Source: Vicinamibacterales bacterium (GTDB lineage: Bacteria > Acidobacteriota > Vicinamibacteria > Vicinamibacterales > UBA2999). Taken from it: a stretch of 64,000 nucleotides of DNA. The position numbers and the translations under genes were made by a program. Each line of letters starts with the position of its first letter. Position 1 is the first letter of the stretch. Shown here in pieces: positions 24,523 through 32,651 of the stretch. Under the pieces are notes generated by a model, which worked only from the letters and a program-made list of their open reading frames with translations, was not told where the DNA came from and did not search any database. The stretch lies in the NCBI GenBank assembly GCA_041394705.1, contig JAWKHS010000015.1, positions 62,001-126,000 of the forward strand. Reading direction: 5' to 3'.

Positions 24523-26946
24523 TCATTCCGTCACTTCGATGACCATCTCGACTGGCTCGCCGCCAACGTCAGCGAACCAGTAGACCAGCTCGTTTACGAG
24601 GTCCAGGAGCAATGTGTAGCGTCCGACGGCCAGGTCCGCGGGCAGTGGCAGGTCGACCGCGACCGTCACGGATTCGCCTGGACTCACGTCGTGAGGCAGG
24701 CGCGTTCGCCCGAGCGCGTCGGTGACAAGCCGGCCATCCCGACCGAGCAGCTTGCAGCCGACCGTGACGAACCCACCGAACCGTGACGGGCTGGAGAGCC
24801 ACACGGTGTCGCCACTGTTCACCGCATGGACCACCAGGCTCAAACGACTTCCCGCGCGGGCGGTTCCGTTGTGAGGCGGAGCGGCGGACGTCAGACGGGC
24901 CTGCAAGCGACCCGGGTGCCGCGATGTGCGAGGCTTCTGACCAGCCCGGACGATCATCGCGTAGGTGTGTCGACGCTGCAGCTCCTCCAGTACGCCCGCG
25001 TTGGTCATGTGCGGGCGCGGATGGTGGCCGGTGCGAAACAGCTCGACCTCCGCGAGCGGGAGCAGTCGGAGTGGCGACTGCAGCGTCGCTGAGAGCATGG
25101 CGTCGGAGAACCCAGACTCCAGCGCGCGACGAAGGAAAGCCAGGACATCGAATGGGCGGTCGTCCTCGCCGTACTCTCTGCGGGCGCGCTTGGTCTCGGC
25201 AGCCTCGAGGTGATCGAGGCCGGGTTCGCAGAACACGGCCCGGCCGCCGGGCTTGAGGACACGTGCCATCTCCCGAATGGCACCCGGAAGGTCGGGTACG
25301 TGAAGCAGCACGTTCATGCCGAGGATGCCGTCGAATGCCGCCACTGCGAAGGGGAGCCGTTCCGCCAGCCCTTGGGCGACCATGACTCGCCCCTGTATCC
25401 GCGATGCGTCGAACGACGGCCGACGGCGATTGCGTTCCAGTGCGCGCTGATCGGGGTCCAGGGCTACGACCGAGTATCCAAGCCGGGCCAGCATCTCCGA
25501 TGAGAAGCCGGAACCCGCCCCGAGGTCGAGCACTCGGTCACCCGGACGGCATTCGAGCATCAGGAGCACGGTCGCGAGGTCGAACAGCCACCGGAGGCCC
25601 TGATCGTGAGTGGCCGGGCACACCGGGAACAGGCCGAGATCGAATACATTCGGCGCCGGGGCCACACCATCGCCCGAGCCGGTTGGCGGACGGATGATCC
25701 CTTCGTCCGGCGGAGATGTTCGTACGGCGTCAGTTGGCGAAGCCGGAGGAAGGGATCGTCCGGGCGTCAACCTGCCCGGCGCTGATGCCCTTTCATCCGG
25801 CGGGGGCTCACTCGACCTCGCCATGTTGCTACCCCTTCGCGGCTTCCACGGAGTCTCGCCCCCCTGGAAGGCACGGTACGCCGCCAGCGTGCCCTCCACC
25901 AGGCGATCCACGCCGAACTGCTCGCGCACGCGGCGGCGGCCGGCCTCGCCCATGCGGGCGCGCAGCGGCCGGTCATCGAGGAGCCGCACGATCGCGTCGG
26001 CCAGGGCATCGGCGTTGCCCGGGGGCACCAGCAGGCCGGTGACGCCGTCCTCGACGGCTTCCGGGATGCCGCCGGCCGTGGTGCCGGCCACGGCCAGGCC
26101 CATGGCCATCGCGTCGAGCAGGGTGGAGCCGAAGCCCTCGGTCACCGAGCTCATCACGAACAGGTCGGCGCTCCTCGTGAGCGCGAGCACGTCCTCGCGG
26201 AACCCGGCGAGCACCACGTGCTTCGTGAGATCCAGCTCGCGGATCTGCTGCTCCAGCGAGGCCCGGAGCTCGCCCTCCCCGAAGACGACCAGTTGCGCGT
26301 CCACGACGCGACGCCTGACCCGGGCCATGGCGTCGATCAGGAACTTCTGGCCCTTGTGCGGGACGAGGGCCGCGACGTTGACGAGGACGGGCGCGCCGTG
26401 CGGGAACCAGAACTCGCCGTGGATGTCGCCGGCCGGGATGGCCGACACCCGGTCCACGTCGATGCCGTCGTGGACCACGGCGATCCGCGAGCGCGGCACG
26501 CCGTCGTGCGCGAGCACGCCCGCGATGGCGTTCGAGGCCGCGATGAAGCACGCCACCTGGCGGTACTTCCATCGCGAGAAGGAGTGACGCTGCAGGTGGA
26601 AGTCGACGCGGCGGGACGCCACGAGCGTCGGCGCCGCCCCTCCGACGCCGAATGACAGCGCCATCGACGCCATGGCCACGGCGTGCGGGTCGTGCGCGTG
26701 CACGATCGCCGGTCTGTGCAGGGCGATGACCCGTGCGAGCCGCCAGGCCGACGCCAGGTCCACCTCCGACCGCGTGGCGAGCGGCACCAGGTCGTCGCCC
26801 TCGCGCGCGCGGTCGAACAGCACGCCATCCGGGTGCGCGACGAGCACGGCCCGGTGGCCGCGCTCCCGCAACCCGAGCACCGTCAGCAGGACTTGCTGTT
26901 GTCCGCCGCGCCAGGTGCGGGCGGTGTCGATGTGGAGTGAGAACAC
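24523..26946 (-). CDS. Glycosyltransferase family 4 fused in frame to SAM methyltransferase with Ig-like C-terminus
   Basis: As written, one 807-residue frame. Residues 1-365 form a GT-B glycosyltransferase of family 4: RTWRGGQQQVLLTVLGL at the start, HAHDPHAVAMAS, and the nucleotide-sugar site SSVTEGFGSTLLDAM (E270, with D278 in place of the usual second Glu). Residues 366-430 are a Pro/Ser/Arg-rich linker. Residues 435-660 are a class I methyltransferase with VLDLGAGSGFSSEML and the late motif MARVLKPGGRAVF. Residues 685-807 look like an immunoglobulin-like sandwich (GDTVWLSSPSRFGGFV). The start is GTG 26946, overlapping the GT2 gene by 64 bases. A good internal ribosome site and ATG at 25824 suggest that the methyltransferase may be a separate gene; see findings. 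Role in surface-glycan assembly is inferred. Confidence 0.75.
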   Translation of the reverse strand: MFSLHIDTARTWRGGQQQVLLTVLGLRERGHRAVLVAHPDGVLFDRAREGDDLVPLATRSEVDLASAWRLARVIALHRPAIVHAHDPHAVAMASMALSFGVGGAAPTLVASRRVDFHLQRHSFSRWKYRQVACFIAASNAIAGVLAHDGVPRSRIAVVHDGIDVDRVSAIPAGDIHGEFWFPHGAPVLVNVAALVPHKGQKFLIDAMARVRRRVVDAQLVVFGEGELRASLEQQIRELDLTKHVVLAGFREDVLALTRSADLFVMSSVTEGFGSTLLDAMAMGLAVAGTTAGGIPEAVEDGVTGLLVPPGNADALADAIVRLLDDRPLRARMGEAGRRRVREQFGVDRLVEGTLAAYRAFQGGETPWKPRRGSNMARSSEPPPDERASAPGRLTPGRSLPPASPTDAVRTSPPDEGIIRPPTGSGDGVAPAPNVFDLGLFPVCPATHDQGLRWLFDLATVLLMLECRPGDRVLDLGAGSGFSSEMLARLGYSVVALDPDQRALERNRRRPSFDASRIQGRVMVAQGLAERLPFAVAAFDGILGMNVLLHVPDLPGAIREMARVLKPGGRAVFCEPGLDHLEAAETKRARREYGEDDRPFDVLAFLRRALESGFSDAMLSATLQSPLRLLPLAEVELFRTGHHPRPHMTNAGVLEELQRRHTYAMIVRAGQKPRTSRHPGRLQARLTSAAPPHNGTARAGSRLSLVVHAVNSGDTVWLSSPSRFGGFVTVGCKLLGRDGRLVTDALGRTRLPHDVSPGESVTVAVDLPLPADLAVGRYTLLLDLVNELVYWFADVGGEPVEMVIEVTE
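25824..25837 (-). promoter_or_regulatory. Internal ribosome site before a possible separate methyltransferase start
   Basis: On the minus strand AAGGGG (25837-25832) lies 7 bases before an in-frame ATG whose first base is 25824. This is a textbook Shine-Dalgarno arrangement in the middle of the fused frame. From here the methyltransferase/Ig-like part would be 433 residues. An out-of-frame TAG lies within the same stretch and would end the glycosyltransferase if a one-base shift occurred upstream. Confidence 0.55.
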
Positions 26947-27680
26947 AGTTCCCAGAGCTTCGCGAACTTCAGGGCCACGTAGGTGGCGTTGAGGGTCGAC
27001 ACGACCAGGCCGGGCACGCCGTCGCGAAAGCCCCCGCGCAGGACGTAGTTGCGGAGGAAGGCCGCCGGCGGATGGGCGGCGAGGTCCAGCCAGCCGGCCT
27101 GCCGCCCCTCGTCCTGCATCTGGCGGGCCGCCAGCGTCGTGTAGCGGTCCATGGTCTGCAGGTGGTGCGAGAGGTCGCGATAGGCGTAGTGCTGGAGTTC
27201 CCCCGTGAGATCCACGACCGGGCCGTCCGCCGACACGGACTCGTGGACGAGGCGCCCGGTCCACCGTCCACGCCGGCGGTCGTAGAGGCGCAGCTGGTAG
27301 TCGGGGTACCAGTCCGTGGATCGGATCCAGCGGCCCATGTGGAAGGCGACGCGCGGCAGCCGGTACCCTGCGGCCGCCGGCTCGCCGCGCATCAGTGCCC
27401 GGATCTCGTCGGCCAGCGCCGGCGTGACGCGCTCGTCGGCGTCGAGCGACAGGATCCAGTCGTGGCTGGCCTCGCGGGCCGCGTGGTTCTTCTGATCCAC
27501 GTAGCCCGGCCAGGGCCTCACCACGACCCGCGGGGTGAAGCGCCGCGCGATGTCGACCGTGGCGTCGGTGCTCTCCGAGTCCACCACCACGATCTCGTCG
27601 GCCCAGGCGACCGACTCGAGCGCCGCCCCGATGTTGGCGGCCTCGTCGCGGGTGATGACCGTGACCGAGAGCTTCGGCAC
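26883..27680 (-). CDS. Glycosyltransferase family 2 (WaaE/KdtX-like)
   Basis: A GT-A fold inverting sugar transferase of 265 residues. The N-terminus LSVTVITRDEAANIGAALES and the acidic motifs VVDSESTD and LSLDADERV (metal and nucleotide-sugar binding) are typical. The middle block YPDYQLRLYDRRRGRWTG and the amphipathic region with HHLQTMDRYTTLAARQ match the group of lipopolysaccharide-core glycosyltransferases around WaaE. It is first in the minus-strand glycan cluster. Its 3' end overlaps the GT4 start by 64 bases. Acceptor and sugar are unknown. Confidence 0.85.
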   Translation of the reverse strand: MPKLSVTVITRDEAANIGAALESVAWADEIVVVDSESTDATVDIARRFTPRVVVRPWPGYVDQKNHAAREASHDWILSLDADERVTPALADEIRALMRGEPAAAGYRLPRVAFHMGRWIRSTDWYPDYQLRLYDRRRGRWTGRLVHESVSADGPVVDLTGELQHYAYRDLSHHLQTMDRYTTLAARQMQDEGRQAGWLDLAAHPPAAFLRNYVLRGGFRDGVPGLVVSTLNATYVALKFAKLWELCSHSTSTPPAPGAADNSKSC

Positions 27681-27738
27681 GGGCGGAATCTTACCCGGCC
27701 CCGAGGGGGCCGGGAAGCGGACGGACCGGGGGCCTCCG

Positions 27739-29370
27739 CTACTGGCGCTGCTGCTGGGTGCCGGTGGTGTTGTTGGAAGAGAACCCGGACGTGGTCACGC
27801 CGGTCACCCCGGCCCCGCCGTTGAGCGGCGCCACCTGCACCGTCTCGAAGTCCACCACGGACTTCACGTGGTCGATGAGGGCCTGGAGCTCGTTGTTACG
27901 GGCCTGGTTCAGGTCGCGCTGTGCCTGCAGGACGAAGAAGTTGGTCGTCATGCCGGCCTGGAACTTCTTCTCCTCCGCCTCGAGCCGACGTTCGGCGAGG
28001 GCGCGCGAGGCCCGCGTGGCCTCCACGCGCTTGGCGTTGGCCGTGACCGTCCGGGCGGCGTCCCGTACCTCGGTGGCCACGCGGATCTTGCTCGACTCGA
28101 GCTGTTTCTCGGCCTGCGACTGCTGGATCCGGGCGCGCGCCAGGCTGGCCTCCGCGTTGTTGAATCCCAGGTCGTAGCGCATCTGGACGGTGAGCGTCCA
28201 GGTGGGGAAGTCCGACTTGACGACGTCCTTGAGCGCCTCGCTCCACGGCCGCGCGCTCTGGCCCGTCACCGGGCCGAAGCCGTCGCGAATGAGCTGCGTG
28301 CCGGCCAGCCCGGTGGCCGAGTAGTCCAGCGTGGCCGACACGTCCGGCAGCAGCTGGTTGCGGAAGAAGCGGATGCTGACGTCGTTGGCCTCGATGGACT
28401 TGACGCTCGTGCGGATGTCCGTCCGCTGGTCGAGCGCGGCCCGCACGGCCTGATCCATGTCGGCCAGCACGGGCTGGAAGGTGGCGCCGTCGGTGGGGAC
28501 CAGGCGCGTGGCCCACTGGGCGGCGTCGTGCTGGTTGTAGATCAGGCTGCGCAGACGATCCTCCGCGCGCTCGATGGCGGCCTCGGCCACGATCACGGCT
28601 TCCTCGCGCTGGGCCACCTCGGCCTCGGCCTGGACGATGTCGATCGGGGCCATGGTGCCGATCTCCACGCGCGCGCGGTTCTCCCGGAGCGAGCGCTGGG
28701 CGAGGTCGAGCGACTGGCGCTGCACGTCGAGGCTGTCGCGCGCGAAGACGAGATCCCAGTAGGCGTTCTTCACCGAGCGCGTGGTGGTGGCGACGGTCTG
28801 CGCCACCTGCACGTCGGAGATCTCGCGGTTCTTCGTCGACACCTGCAGCTGCTGCCGGACGTTGTCGATCTTGAGGTTGCGGAGCAGGGGCTGCGTGTAG
28901 CTGGCCTGGAACGTGGAGTTCAACTGCGGCGTGAAGAAGGTGAAGCCGTTGGTCGTGAACCGGGAGTTGTTCCAGTTGGCCGAGTAGCTGGCGCCCCAGC
29001 GCGTCAGCCCGCCGAAGCCGACGCCGTAGCGCTGGTTCGTGTCCGTGGTCTTGGCCTGGCCCAGCGACAGGAAGCTGCTGGGCGGGCTGTTCTGGTTGAG
29101 GCCCTGGAACGACGAGTTCACGCTGGGTGCCCAGGCCGAGCGGGTCTGCGCGATGGTCAGGTCCTGCACCTGCGGGTTGAGGCGCACGACCTCCAGGTCC
29201 ACGTTCTGCTCGAGCGCCAGGGCGACCGCGTCGGTGATGGTCAGCCGGCGTTCCGCCGCCGGCGCGGCGTCCGGTGTCTGTCCGTGAACAGGCGCCGCCC
29301 CGAAAACGGACAGGCCGGCGAGGGCGACCGCTGCCGCCGTGCCGTGTGTCGACCGTCGAATCCCGAACAT
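27739..29370 (-). CDS. TolC-like outer-membrane efflux protein
   Basis: The 543-residue protein has a signal peptide (about 1-32, ending PVHGQ) and an outer-membrane-efflux (TolC) fold. Two OEP-type halves are rich in long amphipathic helices, for example ITDAVALALEQNVDLE at the start and a heptad-rich segment with ARIQQSQAEKQLESSKIRVA. The first half has Asn/Ser-rich strands. Such proteins form the outer-membrane tunnel of tripartite pumps, but no membrane-fusion or inner-membrane pump gene is next to it. ATG 29370 is preferred over 29379 because GGGAG lies 9 bases upstream of it, and directly abuts the other. Confidence 0.87.
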   Translation of the reverse strand: MFGIRRSTHGTAAAVALAGLSVFGAAPVHGQTPDAAPAAERRLTITDAVALALEQNVDLEVVRLNPQVQDLTIAQTRSAWAPSVNSSFQGLNQNSPPSSFLSLGQAKTTDTNQRYGVGFGGLTRWGASYSANWNNSRFTTNGFTFFTPQLNSTFQASYTQPLLRNLKIDNVRQQLQVSTKNREISDVQVAQTVATTTRSVKNAYWDLVFARDSLDVQRQSLDLAQRSLRENRARVEIGTMAPIDIVQAEAEVAQREEAVIVAEAAIERAEDRLRSLIYNQHDAAQWATRLVPTDGATFQPVLADMDQAVRAALDQRTDIRTSVKSIEANDVSIRFFRNQLLPDVSATLDYSATGLAGTQLIRDGFGPVTGQSARPWSEALKDVVKSDFPTWTLTVQMRYDLGFNNAEASLARARIQQSQAEKQLESSKIRVATEVRDAARTVTANAKRVEATRASRALAERRLEAEEKKFQAGMTTNFFVLQAQRDLNQARNNELQALIDHVKSVVDFETVQVAPLNGGAGVTGVTTSGFSSNNTTGTQQQRQ

Positions 29371-29576
29371 GTGCTGCATCTCCCGATGGCCGTGACGAAG
29401 GCCGGACGTGCCGGCTGGGGCCCCGCCGAGCAAGAACGCTGCCGACGGCAGGCGCGGCGCGGACCCTCGCGCGCCTCCTGGATAGACGACTCGACGCGGG
29501 GCAGGGTTCGGCCGTTCACCCGTCCGCACCCACCGGTGCGGCCGGCTCCCCGACCAGTCGCTCGTTGGCCAGTAGC

Positions 29577-29582
29577 TATACT
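29577..29582 (+). promoter_or_regulatory. -10 box TATACT for pyrE, leaderless type
   Basis: TATACT ends 8 bases before the pyrE ATG at 29591. No Shine-Dalgarno sequence is present in the 8 bases between. No -35 box at the usual distance. Confidence 0.5.
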
Positions 29583-29590
29583 ACCGCCCG

Positions 29591-30160
29591 ATGAACGACG
29601 CCGACGTCCTGCGACACTTCCGCGAATCCGGGGCCCTGCTCGAGGGCCACTTCCGTCTCTCGTCCGGGCTGCACAGCTCGGGCTATCTCCAGTGCGCCCT
29701 GGTGCTCCAGTACCCGGACCGCGCCGGGGCGCTGGGGGCCGGCATCGCGGACCTGGCCCGAGGCTGGCAGCCGACGGTGGTGCTGTCGCCGGCGCTCGGC
29801 GGCATCGTGATCGGCCAGGAAGTGGGGCGCGCGCTGGGCGTGCGCGCCATCTTCGCCGAGCGGACCGACGGCGCGCTGGCGCTCCGGCGCGGCTTCTCCC
29901 TGTCGCCCGACGACCGCGTGCTGGTCGTGGAGGACGTGCTGACGACCGGGGGCTCCACCCGCGAGACGATTGCGGTGGCCGAGGCGGCGGGCGCGACGGT
30001 GGTCGGGGCGGCCGCGATCATGGACCGCAGCGGCGGCGCCCACGGCCTGGCCGTGCCGTTCGCCGGGCTGTGCCCGATGACGGTGCCGGCGTACACCGAG
30101 GCCGAGTGTCCGCTCTGCAAGGACGGCGTGCCCGTGTCCAAGCCCGGCTCGCGCCGCTAG
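29591..30160 (+). CDS. pyrE: Orotate phosphoribosyltransferase
   Basis: Joins orotate to PRPP to give orotidine 5'-phosphate in pyrimidine synthesis; cytoplasmic. The 189-residue product has GHFRLSSGLHSSGYLQC at the N-terminus, the flexible-loop region with FAERTDGALALRRGF, and the PRPP-binding motif VLVVEDVLTTGGSTRET. The C-terminus carries a CPLCKDGVPVSKPGS tail seen in one branch of bacterial PyrE proteins. It begins a plus-strand run that continues with truA 11 bases later. Confidence 0.93.
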   Translation: MNDADVLRHFRESGALLEGHFRLSSGLHSSGYLQCALVLQYPDRAGALGAGIADLARGWQPTVVLSPALGGIVIGQEVGRALGVRAIFAERTDGALALRRGFSLSPDDRVLVVEDVLTTGGSTRETIAVAEAAGATVVGAAAIMDRSGGAHGLAVPFAGLCPMTVPAYTEAECPLCKDGVPVSKPGSRR

Positions 30161-30171
30161 CCCCTGGTGCC

Positions 30172-31023
30172 ATGGCCGCGCGCCCGCGCACGCTGCGGCT
30201 GGTCATCGCGTACGACGGCGCGGAGTTCGCGGGCTGGCAGCGCCAGCTGCGCCATCGCACCGTGCAAGGGGAGCTCGAACGCGTCTTCGAGGCGATCGAG
30301 GGACGGCCCGTGCACGTGGCGGGCGCCGGCCGGACCGATGCCGGCGTGCATGCCGCGGCCCAGGTGGCCAGCGTGCGCCTCACGGCGGCCATCGCACCGG
30401 ATCGGCTGGTCCGTGCCTGCAACGCGTCGCTGCCCGACGACGTCCGCGTGCTGGCGGCCGAGGAGACCTTCGAGGGCTTCCATGCGCGTATCCATGCGCG
30501 AGGGAAGACCTACCGGTATCTCATCTGGCACGCGCCGACGGGCGCGCCGGCGCTCAGGCGCGTGGCCTGGCACGTGCCCCAGCCGTTGTCGTTGTCGGCC
30601 ATGCAGGAGGCCGCGCGTGGCTTCCTCGGGGAGCGCGACTTCGCGGCCTTCCGCGCCCGCGGCAGCCACGTGCGGTCCACGGTGCGCACCATCTGGACTT
30701 CCACGGTCGAGGTGCTACCCGCCCTCCCGCCATGGACCGACGGCACGGCGCAGCCCGGCCGCCTCATCTGCTTCGAGGTGTCCGGCTCTGGGTTCCTCCG
30801 CCACCAGGTGCGGGCGATGGCCGGAAGCCTGGCGGCGATCGGGCGCAGCCGGCTGACCGCCGAGGCCCTGGCGCGGGCCGTGGACGAGGGCCGCCGGGCC
30901 GGGGTCGGGCCGACGGCGCCGGCTCACGGCCTGCACTTGTGGCGCGTGGACTACGGCGCAGTGGAGCCTGATGCTCCGGCAGGGCCGGCGTCCGCCCCCG
31001 ACGAAGGGGCCGATCCGACCTAA
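30172..31023 (+). CDS. truA: tRNA pseudouridine synthase A
   Basis: Converts uridines 38-40 of the tRNA anticodon arm to pseudouridine. The 283-residue protein opens LRLVIAYDGAEFAGWQRQ. It has the catalytic Asp in GAGRTDAGVHAAAQVAS, KTYRYLIW in the middle, and the C-terminal FLRHQVRAMAGSLAAIG. The ATG at 30172 follows pyrE by 11 bases. A tail of about 20 residues rich in Pro, Ala and Asp extends past the usual C-terminus. Confidence 0.94.
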   Translation: MAARPRTLRLVIAYDGAEFAGWQRQLRHRTVQGELERVFEAIEGRPVHVAGAGRTDAGVHAAAQVASVRLTAAIAPDRLVRACNASLPDDVRVLAAEETFEGFHARIHARGKTYRYLIWHAPTGAPALRRVAWHVPQPLSLSAMQEAARGFLGERDFAAFRARGSHVRSTVRTIWTSTVEVLPALPPWTDGTAQPGRLICFEVSGSGFLRHQVRAMAGSLAAIGRSRLTAEALARAVDEGRRAGVGPTAPAHGLHLWRVDYGAVEPDAPAGPASAPDEGADPT

Positions 31024-31030
31024 CCTGCTG

Positions 31031-31036
31031 TAACAT
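31031..31036 (+). promoter_or_regulatory. -10-like box TAACAT before uppS
   Basis: TAACAT lies 6 bases before an in-frame TTG at 31043 and 27 bases before the ATG at 31064. If the TTG is used, the mRNA would be leaderless; no Shine-Dalgarno sequence precedes the ATG. Confidence 0.3.
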
Positions 31037-31063
31037 TGCCGGTTGGCTCACTCGTCATCCACG

Positions 31064-31855
31064 ATGGCACTCGATCAACTTCGCGCGTGGATCCCCTCCG
31101 GCGGCCCCGAGGAGGCGCTCCTCGGGCAGGTGAACCCCGACCGCCTGCCCCGGCATGTGGCCATCATCATGGACGGCAACGGACGGTGGGCGGCCCAGCG
31201 GCACCTGCCGCGCGTGGAGGGCCACCGGGCCGGCATCGACGCCGTGCGCAGCACGGTGGAGACCTCGGCCCGCCTCGGACTCGAGGTGCTCACGCTCTAC
31301 GCGTTCTCGGTGGAGAACTGGAAGCGCCCGGCCACCGAGGTCAGCGTGCTGATGGGCCTGCTGCGCCGCTACCTCCGCCTGGAACTGGAGACGCTGCTCT
31401 CGAACAACATCCGGTTCACGGCCGTCGGGCGGCCGAGCGAGCTGCCGCCGGACGTCTACCACGAGCTGCTGCAGGCCGAGGCCAAGACGAGCCGCAACAC
31501 CGGCATGCACTTCAACATCGCCCTGAACTACGGCGGGCGCGCCGAGATCGTGGACGCGGCGCGGCGCGCGATCGAGAGCGGCGTCTCGCCCTCGTCGCTC
31601 GACGAGGCCCGCTTCGGGGAGTTCCTGTACACCGCGGGCCAGCCCGACCCCGACCTCCTCATCCGCACCAGCGGGGAGATGCGCGTCAGCAACTTCCTCC
31701 TGTGGCAGATCGCGTACGCCGAGATCTGGGTGACCGATACGCTGTGGCCCGACTTCCGATGCCAGCACCTGCTCGAGGCCGTCGTCGCCTATCAGAAGCG
31801 CGACCGCCGCTACGGCGGGATCGCGTCGGTCCCGGTGGCCGCCGGGGCCAAGTAG
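31064..31855 (+). CDS. uppS: Isoprenyl transferase (undecaprenyl diphosphate synthase)
   Basis: A cis-prenyltransferase that extends farnesyl diphosphate with isopentenyl diphosphate to the C55 lipid carrier for peptidoglycan and surface glycans. The 263-residue protein carries HVAIIMDGNGRWA (metal-binding Asp), GHRAGIDAVR, TLYAFSVENWKRP, and the C-terminal DLLIRTSGEMRVSNFLLWQ with AEIWVTDTLWPDF. All family signatures are intact. ATG 31064 is used; TTG 31043 directly after a -10-like box would add seven residues. It heads uppS-cdsA-dxr-rseP. Confidence 0.94.
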   Translation: MALDQLRAWIPSGGPEEALLGQVNPDRLPRHVAIIMDGNGRWAAQRHLPRVEGHRAGIDAVRSTVETSARLGLEVLTLYAFSVENWKRPATEVSVLMGLLRRYLRLELETLLSNNIRFTAVGRPSELPPDVYHELLQAEAKTSRNTGMHFNIALNYGGRAEIVDAARRAIESGVSPSSLDEARFGEFLYTAGQPDPDLLIRTSGEMRVSNFLLWQIAYAEIWVTDTLWPDFRCQHLLEAVVAYQKRDRRYGGIASVPVAAGAK

Positions 31856-31868
31856 GTCCGCCTCCGCG

Positions 31869-32651
31869 ATGACTCGCCTGCTGAGCGGGCTGGCGCTCGC
31901 CGGCTCGGCGTTCGCCGCGGTGTGGTTCCTGCCGACGACCGCCCTCCTCGCGGTGGCGCTCGGCGTGGCGGCGCTGGCGTTCGTCGAGTACGCCCGCCTG
32001 GCCCGGGCCGTCGGGGCGCCGCTCCCCGCCGGCATCGCGCTCGCCGGCACGCTGGCCGCCAGTGCGTGGACGGCACTGCCCGACGCGCCCTGGGCGCCGA
32101 TCTTCGGGGTGCTCCTGCTGGCCGTTGCGGCGGCGCTCCTGGCGCGCGGCGAACACGGCGCCGCGCTGCTCCACGGGAGCGCGGCGGCCATGCTGGCGCC
32201 CGTGTACCTCGGTCTGCCGCTGGGCGCGCTCGTCGCCATCCACCAGCGAACGGGCCGGGAAGGCGTCCTGGCGCTGATTGCCACGGTGGCCGCGAGCGAC
32301 ACGTTCCAGTACTACACGGGCCGCGCGTTCGGCCGCCGGCCGCTGGCGCCCACCGTGAGCCCGAAGAAGACGATCGAAGGCGCCATCGGCGGCCTCGTGC
32401 TCGCGCCGATCGCGCTCGTGGCCCTGAGTCGCTGGTGGCTGCCCGCGCTGCCCCCCGCGGGCGTGTGGCTGGCGGGCGTCGGCATGGTGGTGGCCGGCAT
32501 CGCCGGCGATCTCTTCGAGTCGGCCATCAAGCGGGCCGCGGGCGTGAAGGACAGCGGGACGCTGATTCCCGGGCACGGGGGGGTCCTGGACCGCATCGAT
32601 GCCCTGCTGTTCGCGGCGCCGCTCTTCCTCCTCCTGGTGACGCTCGCATGA
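31869..32651 (+). CDS. cdsA: Phosphatidate cytidylyltransferase
   Basis: Makes CDP-diacylglycerol from phosphatidate and CTP, the branch point of phospholipid synthesis, in the inner membrane. The 260-residue protein has about seven hydrophobic segments. The family signature at the C-terminus is complete: SPKKTIEGAIGG, then GDLFESAIKRAAGVKDSG and IPGHGGVLDRIDALLFA. It lies 13 bases after uppS and overlaps dxr by four bases (ATGA). Confidence 0.93.
   Translation: MTRLLSGLALAGSAFAAVWFLPTTALLAVALGVAALAFVEYARLARAVGAPLPAGIALAGTLAASAWTALPDAPWAPIFGVLLLAVAAALLARGEHGAALLHGSAAAMLAPVYLGLPLGALVAIHQRTGREGVLALIATVAASDTFQYYTGRAFGRRPLAPTVSPKKTIEGAIGGLVLAPIALVALSRWWLPALPPAGVWLAGVGMVVAGIAGDLFESAIKRAAGVKDSGTLIPGHGGVLDRIDALLFAAPLFLLLVTLA

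Noticed and set aside
27535..30171. A long upstream extension of TruA
   Set aside because: It is antisense to the GT2 and TolC-like genes and a wrong frame of pyrE; TruA homology begins at ATG 30172.
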